From the IMG/VR virus record IMGVR_UViG_3300005647_000016, positions 1-33,900 of that record: a stretch of 33,900 nt of DNA; one strand, written 5' to 3'. Shown here piece after piece: positions 29,785 through 33,900 of the stretch; the stretch's first letter is position 1; every line of letters begins with the position of its first letter. The notes under the pieces were generated by a model. That model was not told the DNA's origin. It was given only the letters and a program-made list of their open reading frames with translations, and did no database searches. A program made the translations under genes and the position numbers. Origin of the DNA: a virus.

Positions 29785-30502
29785 GGCAAGCGCGGCAAAG
29801 GCAAGCAAAGCGAGCAAGGCAAGCGCGGCAAAGGCAAGCAAAGCGAGTGCAGGCAAGGCAAGCAAAGCGAGTACAGCACGACAAACCAAGGGCGGCATCA
29901 TTAAAGAATTCCACCGCGAGATATTCAAAGACTGGGGAAGTGCTGGACTAGATGCGTACCAACTGGACCTATACGAAAAGGTCCCTTTGGTACCGTCTCC
30001 AGCGGTACAGTTGTATGCCGCTTGTTTAGCTCATGGTGCTATGCTGGGGCTTAACGGTAACACGCTTTGCACGTTAGCCACCACAGCCGATACATGGCAG
30101 CACTACAAGAGTCTGTACCGCGCAGGCATACAAAAACATGCACGCTCGCTGGCTGAAATACTCAGACCGTCAACAATTTATACTGACAACCGCGGGGCTG
30201 ATTCTTTCTTTTCTGACATATTACGGCCATGCGACATTAACGAATCCGCAACTGTTGGTGCTGCGCTGTACTTGTCATTGCAATTTTTCGACAAGCTGGA
30301 CGGGTATAAACTGGTACGAACGCGCGCGGCTAATAGGGAGTATTTCTGGCTTAAGCGCGACGCGACCGACGCGAACGACGCGACCGACGCGACCGACGCG
30401 ACCGACGCGAACGACGCGACCGACGCGACCGACGCGACCGACGCGACCGACGCGACCGACGCGACCGACGCGACCGACGCGACCGACGCGACCGATGGTT
30501 AG
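29777..30502 (+). CDS. protein with basic Lys-Ala-Ser repeat head and acidic Asp-Ala-Thr repeat tail (241 aa)
   Basis: The first 32 residues are KASAAKASKAS repeats (two exact 33-bp DNA copies, 29783-29848, and a partial one), basic like a histone tail. The central 155 residues are a compact helical domain (IIKEFHREIFKDWGSAGLDAYQLDLYEKVPL, VQLYAACLAHGAMLGL, YLSLQFFDKLDGYKLV). The last 47 residues are fifteen Asp-Ala-(Thr/Asn) units from a 9-bp repeat. The opposite charges could fold back on each other or bridge partners. The family is not recognised. Both repeats are young, as the DNA copies are nearly exact. Confidence 0.8.
   Translation: MSKASAAKASKASKASAAKASKASAGKASKASTARQTKGGIIKEFHREIFKDWGSAGLDAYQLDLYEKVPLVPSPAVQLYAACLAHGAMLGLNGNTLCTLATTADTWQHYKSLYRAGIQKHARSLAEILRPSTIYTDNRGADSFFSDILRPCDINESATVGAALYLSLQFFDKLDGYKLVRTRAANREYFWLKRDATDANDATDATDATDANDATDATDATDATDATDATDATDATDATDG
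30359..30493 (+). repeat. 9-bp tandem repeat, 15 copies
   Basis: Unit GACGCGACC, with AAC instead of ACC in units 2 and 6, fills positions 30359-30493 without interruption and stays in frame. It is almost perfect, so it is recent or kept by gene conversion. Confidence 0.95.
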
Positions 30503-30565
30503 GGTACCTACCCTACCACCACTCCTACCACCACTCCCCCACGTATACACTAGTGTATACGTGGG
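30501..30565. other. palindrome cluster after the repeat protein gene
   Basis: AGGGTA-cc-TACCCT (30501-30514), a 12-bp direct repeat TACCACCACTCC (30514-30537) and a perfect 28-bp palindrome centred at 30551 (half-site CCCACGTATACACT). A C-rich/G-rich pair (30533-30540 with 30587-30595) can close around it. No T run. It may be a protein-binding site, a transcription barrier or part of an origin. Confidence 0.75.
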
Positions 30566-30613
30566 ATAAGAGGTACTATTGCCTCAGTGGGGGGAGTAGA
30601 TTAACAGCGTTTA

Positions 30614-30668
30614 GTAACATAATACGCCAAATGTCCTATTGACGTACACGCGCCCACCATGCTACACT
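30614..30668 (+). promoter_or_regulatory. class A promoter cassette
   Basis: TTGACG (30639-30644), 18 bp, TACACT (30663-30668) after TGC. The upstream block TAACATAATACGCCAAATGTCC is the same as at 27729 but here is not part of a coding frame. Its leader is CA-rich and carries CAGC...GCTGTGACG. It drives 30749 onward. Confidence 0.85.
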
Positions 30669-30748
30669 ACTAGCACAGCAAGCGCATCAAACGCTGTGAC
30701 GCAAGCGCAACCAAGCGCAAGCAAACACAAACACAAAAGGAATATATA

Positions 30749-30916
30749 ATGTTCGGTAAGAAAAAACCTACATCATTTGAAATAGCATCCGATTATAAAC
30801 TGTGGCGAAAGCACTTTGACCGCAAAGGTACAATCACAGAATACCAGTTCAACGAACTGACCATTACAGATAAGCAGAACTGCATCGAAAAAATAAAAGG
30901 TAAGCGAAAATCATAG
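30749..30916 (+). CDS. small basic protein of unknown function (55 aa)
   Basis: ATG 30749 with AAAAGGAA upstream. The 55-residue product (MFGKKKPTSFEIASDYKLWRKHFDRKG) is basic at both ends (KGKRKS at the C terminus) and helical in the middle. First gene of the operon that runs to the methyltransferase. No family recognised. Its TAG stop lies inside the start region of the next gene. Confidence 0.72.
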   Translation: MFGKKKPTSFEIASDYKLWRKHFDRKGTITEYQFNELTITDKQNCIEKIKGKRKS

Positions 30917-31299
30917 ACTCTCTAGAAAGCGACTTTCTTAATCAGCCTCTGACAGTTACTGACAGTACGGATAACCTACACGTACGGCTACTGCACACGT
31001 TACGCAAATGCGGCTATACAGTGACTGTCAAGGGCAGCAAGCTATGCATCGAAGGCAAGCCATGGAAAGGCTCATGTAAGCGCATACAGGCAGCACTGAC
31101 GGAGCGCGACAAGCAAGCCATATATAACCTACTTGTGATTGACTTATCACTGTCTATACCGTTTCGCATAGCAAGGTATATCGGAGTTGCTCTGACTTAT
31201 CCCGAAGCTGACACAGTAATTAGAATAGCAAAAAAAAGCGGCATAGTGCTGTATAAAACAGAACTAGACACAGCCGCGTATCTATGGACAAAAAAGTAA
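30913..31299 (+). CDS. protein of unknown function with a possible ATA start (128 aa)
   Basis: The open frame continues upstream of GTG 31021 back to 30904 and contains no ATG, GTG or TTG before 31021. AAAAGG (30895-30900) has suitable spacing to ATA 30913, which overlaps the preceding stop (ATAG), so translation probably starts there. A GTG 31021 start (92 aa) has no ribosome binding site. The product has RLLHTLRKCGYTVTVKGSKLCIEGKPWKGSCKRIQAAL and a closing helical part (IAKKSGIVLYKTELDTAAYLW). Function unknown. Confidence 0.55.
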   Translation: MDSLESDFLNQPLTVTDSTDNLHVRLLHTLRKCGYTVTVKGSKLCIEGKPWKGSCKRIQAALTERDKQAIYNLLVIDLSLSIPFRIARYIGVALTYPEADTVIRIAKKSGIVLYKTELDTAAYLWTKK

Positions 31300-32018
31300 T
31301 GAGCAAGAAATTACATAAGGATGAACTAGATTCACTAACTAACGTGTATTCAAAACTAGCACAGCAACAATCACGCGCTGCAATAGGCCAACTAAAATCT
31401 ATATTTGCCGTTGCTGCTTTTGCAAGAATGGCGGTAGACAATGCCGACTATATACTCGATATGCCGACATTAAAAGTAAGGCCGAACGTGTCTCTACCGT
31501 GGGGACATCAAGGCCGTCGCTTGTGGGGACTTACACGTACAGTCGCGGATGCAACAAGGCAGATAATCACATACAATTCAGTTGTGTGTAATACCAAGTA
31601 CGGTATCGTGCGCAATGCTGTATTTGACGGGTGGTACGTTATCTTCGACGATATGGAGCAATTCAAGCGGTACATAACCGAAGATGTACCGGACATTATG
31701 CATTCAGAGTATGCTAATTCAGTATATAGCAGCATGGAAAATGTAAGGGCTTCGAACTACAGGCCCGAAGTATTGAGTGCAGAATCCCATAGCCGCCGCG
31801 CTGGTATGCTGGACGGTGATAACAGCCCGGTGCCACCACTGGACATAGTCGGTGATAAATGCCGTGCGTGTGGTAGCTGCAAGAACTTATCGGTAGACCA
31901 TATAATACCGGTCTCAAAAGGTGGGGATAACAGACTTACTAACTTGCAGGTGCTTTGTCGGATTTGCAATTCAGCTAAGAATAACATGCTGAAATATGCC
32001 GAAGGGAAAAACGGATAA
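31299..32018 (+). CDS. HNH endonuclease with long N-terminal domain (239 aa)
   Basis: C-terminal HNH core with CRACGSCKNLSVDHIIPVSKGGDNRLTNLQVLCRICNSAKNN: zinc CxxC pairs plus the DHIIP histidine and final N. The N-terminal 180 residues form a helical region with no known motif. I prefer ATG 31299, which overlaps the stop of the previous gene (TAATG). ATG 31284 has no site. Its length, larger than packaging HNH proteins, suggests a homing-like or host-DNA nuclease rather than a terminase partner. Confidence 0.88.
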   Translation: MSKKLHKDELDSLTNVYSKLAQQQSRAAIGQLKSIFAVAAFARMAVDNADYILDMPTLKVRPNVSLPWGHQGRRLWGLTRTVADATRQIITYNSVVCNTKYGIVRNAVFDGWYVIFDDMEQFKRYITEDVPDIMHSEYANSVYSSMENVRASNYRPEVLSAESHSRRAGMLDGDNSPVPPLDIVGDKCRACGSCKNLSVDHIIPVSKGGDNRLTNLQVLCRICNSAKNNMLKYAEGKNG

Positions 32019-32677
32019 TGTCAAACACAGGTAGAATATACTTAGAGACGGTACACTCAGACGGTACCGTGACAGACCATATTAGCGGTGGCCGCGGTAA
32101 AAAGTGGTCAAAGGATGACATAATCCCGCCTATCAACGAACTAAGGGACTTTCTAGCACTTAACCCGAACGTGACAAACAAGGAGACGTTTGACCAGTAC
32201 AGGCCTTACGGGTGGCGTAGTTGGGTACGTGTCAAAGCTGCCTACAAGATAAAATTAAGCTGGATTAGACCAGCTACGTGTCAACCGGACCTGTGCGGTG
32301 AATGGTCAGAATATGCCGTAAACCACAGAGACCTATTCTTCGGTGGGCGCGACTTGGCAACTGACGGTATGGTTGAGTTTCTATGTGCTGGCTGTATGCG
32401 TCGGCTTGTGCAGTCTCTAGAAGAAAATAAAAGGGACTATGGCGTTGCACCACGGATAGACATTACAAAGTTCAAGAACGTATTCAACGGGTTAGAAACA
32501 GGCAAACCAGTAGCAGCGGAACCGTACCAAATGGACCCAACACTGTTTTTTAGGGGCGATAAGCCGCAACTCAAAGACATACACAGGAGAGATATCCAAA
32601 GGGTAATATCAAATGGAAAAACCTACAGAGCGCGAAGAAAAAATAGCAAAAGGAAAGCGGTTCCGGTCAGCGGCTGA
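32018..32677 (+). CDS. early protein of unknown function with cysteine pairs (219 aa)
   Basis: Basic protein with a central part including CQPDLCGEWSEYAVNHRDLF and a CAGCMRRLVQSL motif (two CxxC-like pairs, possibly a zinc site), and a very basic C terminus (RRKNSKRKAVPVSG). Starts with ATG overlapping the previous stop. Its 3' end overlaps the next gene by 65 bases in another frame. No family is recognised. A nucleic acid-binding role would fit. Confidence 0.72.
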   Translation: MSNTGRIYLETVHSDGTVTDHISGGRGKKWSKDDIIPPINELRDFLALNPNVTNKETFDQYRPYGWRSWVRVKAAYKIKLSWIRPATCQPDLCGEWSEYAVNHRDLFFGGRDLATDGMVEFLCAGCMRRLVQSLEENKRDYGVAPRIDITKFKNVFNGLETGKPVAAEPYQMDPTLFFRGDKPQLKDIHRRDIQRVISNGKTYRARRKNSKRKAVPVSG

Positions 32678-33026
32678 CTTGGGTTTTGAGCAAGCATACA
32701 CGGAGACGCCAACTGTTACAGGTCTAACAGCGTCCGAAGTAGCAGCACAGATAGAAAAGGCAAAAGTTGGACCTACATATCGCGCGCGGGCCAAAGGGTT
32801 TTTAGCGTTGTGTGCGCCTATTGCACTGTCTATACCGACTGCACTAGTCTTGCCTTTGGCAGATTATCTGTATGTTAGCGTATGGGAGCCATTAATAATG
32901 TCACTGTGGCTTGTAATATTCTCGTTGGTTTGGCTCGCTCTCATGACCGCGACAGACTTTATCGGCAATGGCTGGATATCATTTTTCAAGAGTTTTTTAC
33001 TAATCAGATATGGACATAAAAAATGA
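32613..33026 (+). CDS. membrane protein of unknown function (137 aa)
   Basis: A hydrophilic N-terminal half (EREEKIAKGKRFRSAADLGFEQAYTETP) is followed by two hydrophobic segments (about 62-86, FLALCAPIALSIPTALVLPLADYLY, and 92-111, LIMSLWLVIFSLVWLALMTA). AAAGGG lies nine bases before ATG 32613. It starts inside the end of the 32018 gene and overlaps the methyltransferase by four bases. Small early membrane proteins can block superinfection, but this is not shown. Confidence 0.75.
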   Translation: MEKPTEREEKIAKGKRFRSAADLGFEQAYTETPTVTGLTASEVAAQIEKAKVGPTYRARAKGFLALCAPIALSIPTALVLPLADYLYVSVWEPLIMSLWLVIFSLVWLALMTATDFIGNGWISFFKSFLLIRYGHKK

Positions 33027-33778
33027 ACAAATACGAATTAATAACACATGATATAACAAAGACAAGCACTCATGCTGTACTAGGTAAGCACTACGGTACG
33101 GTGGATATGGTCATAACAAGCCCACCTTACAACGTCGGCATAGAATACGACACGACAGACGATAAGACACCGCGCATAGACTATGAGACCTTTACAGACC
33201 GTTACATAGACATCTGTCACAGCATGTTACGTCCAGATGGCAGAATCGCCGTCAACGTAGCCAACACAGGGCGCAACCCATACGTCGATAACGTGTCAAT
33301 GGTCAGTCGCTCACTGGAGCGGTACGGCTTTACCTTGAGAGGTCATATCATATGGGACAAGGCAGCATCAGCGGGTGGTAGCTGTGCATGGGGTTCTTGG
33401 AAGTCAGCAGCTAACCCAACGCTGCGAGATGTCAACGAATTCATTGTGGTAGCACACAAAGACAAGCCGAAGAAGGAAACGCCCGGTACGTCAGACATTG
33501 ACCGTGATGATTTCATGGAATGGACCAAAAGCATATGGACCATGAGAACGGAGTCAGCAAAGCGCATCGGCCATCCTGCACCCTTTCCGGTTGAGCTACC
33601 AAGAAGACTAATCAAGCTCTACACATACGTAGGAGATATAGTATTCGATCCATTCAGCGGATCGGGAAGTACTGGCGTAGCCGCGGTCGAGGGTGGACGG
33701 TACTATATAGGTATGGATAGCTCGCAGGTATACAACGAACTCGCAGATGCGCGTATTAACGCTGTGACAGAATTGTAA
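33023..33778 (+). CDS. beta-class DNA methyltransferase (N4-cytosine or N6-adenine) (251 aa)
   Basis: Motif IV TSPPY (32-36) near the N terminus and motif I FDPFSGSGSTG (208-218) near the C terminus, in the circular order typical of the beta class. SPPY occurs in both N4-cytosine and N6-adenine methylases. It transfers a methyl group from S-adenosylmethionine to host or phage DNA. No partner restriction gene is visible, so it probably protects phage DNA. Its stop codon begins the promoter cassette at 33776. Confidence 0.93.
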   Translation: MNKYELITHDITKTSTHAVLGKHYGTVDMVITSPPYNVGIEYDTTDDKTPRIDYETFTDRYIDICHSMLRPDGRIAVNVANTGRNPYVDNVSMVSRSLERYGFTLRGHIIWDKAASAGGSCAWGSWKSAANPTLRDVNEFIVVAHKDKPKKETPGTSDIDRDDFMEWTKSIWTMRTESAKRIGHPAPFPVELPRRLIKLYTYVGDIVFDPFSGSGSTGVAAVEGGRYYIGMDSSQVYNELADARINAVTEL

Positions 33779-33828
33779 CATAATACGTCAAATTGCCCAT
33801 TGACAGTGTAGTAATCCCGTGCTACACT
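33776..33828 (+). promoter_or_regulatory. class A promoter reading into the CAA tract
   Basis: TTGACA (33800-33805), 17 bp, TACACT (33823-33828) after CGTGC, with the full block TAACATAATACGTCAAATTG. The block starts with the methyltransferase stop codon. Only the CAA tract lies after it, so the gene it serves is outside the window, or is the 106-273 gene if the genome is circular. Confidence 0.88.
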
Positions 33829-33838
33829 GTTGATACGG

Positions 33839-33900
<62 letters not shown>

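Noticed and set aside
30138-30569. Long frame of Thr-Arg-Pro repeats over the 9-bp repeat
   Set aside because: It is only the other reading frame of the GACGCGACC repeat, and the conserved domain lies in the 29777 frame.

Overview
The window looks like an essentially complete genome of a tailed siphovirus-type phage (about 34 kb), probably circular or circularly permuted. It begins and ends inside the same (CAA)n microsatellite, and the promoter near the right end (33776-33828) points into the gene at the left end (106-273) if the ends are joined. Genes are tightly packed with ATGA/TAATG overlaps. Ribosome binding sites are AAGGA/AGGAAC-like and promoters are sigma70-like (TTGACA, 17 bp, TAnAnT). 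I see no integrase, lysogeny repressor, tRNA, ligase or replicative DNA polymerase other than a primase-helicase. The host cannot be named from the sequence. A SleB-type cell wall hydrolase and a two-helix holin candidate show that it is a bacterium.

Layout. (1) Left, + strand, 1-4118: the continuation of the right-hand early operon, with small unknown proteins, three tandem pentapeptide-repeat proteins (713-3367) and a tandem pair of small paralogues (3477-4045). It ends at a strong bidirectional terminator (4156-4194). (2) - strand, 4193-20919: the late module, transcribed right to left. The order is terminase small and large subunits, portal fused to a MuF domain, prohead protease, HK97-fold major capsid protein, a probable head-surface protein, four head-tail connector/completion proteins, major tail protein, tail chaperone with a -1 frameshift extension, tape measure, distal tail protein, tail hub and an unknown protein. 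It closes with an astacin-like metalloprotease and a membrane-anchored CHAT-like cysteine protease. (3) - strand, 21104-24337: HNH nuclease, SleB hydrolase, holin candidate, VRR-NUC nuclease and small early proteins, from several promoters. (4) 24441-25120: a non-coding divergent region with 16-bp tandem repeats and an AT-rich stretch, the best origin candidate. (5) + strand, 25230-33778: a D5/NrS-1-like primase-helicase, many small unknown genes including a tandem triplet of paralogues, a protein with a Lys/Ala/Ser repeat at the start and an Asp-Ala-Thr repeat at the end, a second HNH nuclease, a membrane protein and a DNA methyltransferase.

The most striking unlisted structure is a family of eight near-identical promoter cassettes on both strands (consensus TACGTCAAATnnCCCATTGACA, then CGTGCTAnACT). 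Four of the + copies begin exactly at the stop codon of the preceding gene. The same box lies, without a -35, just upstream of the late operon's first gene. Together they look like one regulon, and also like shuffle points that allow operons to be exchanged as units. Other notable features are the CHAT-like protease, several perfect hairpins without a U tract, an 81-nt nested structured element (23127-23207), very many short tandem repeats in and out of genes, and an excess of the hexamer CGGTAC.
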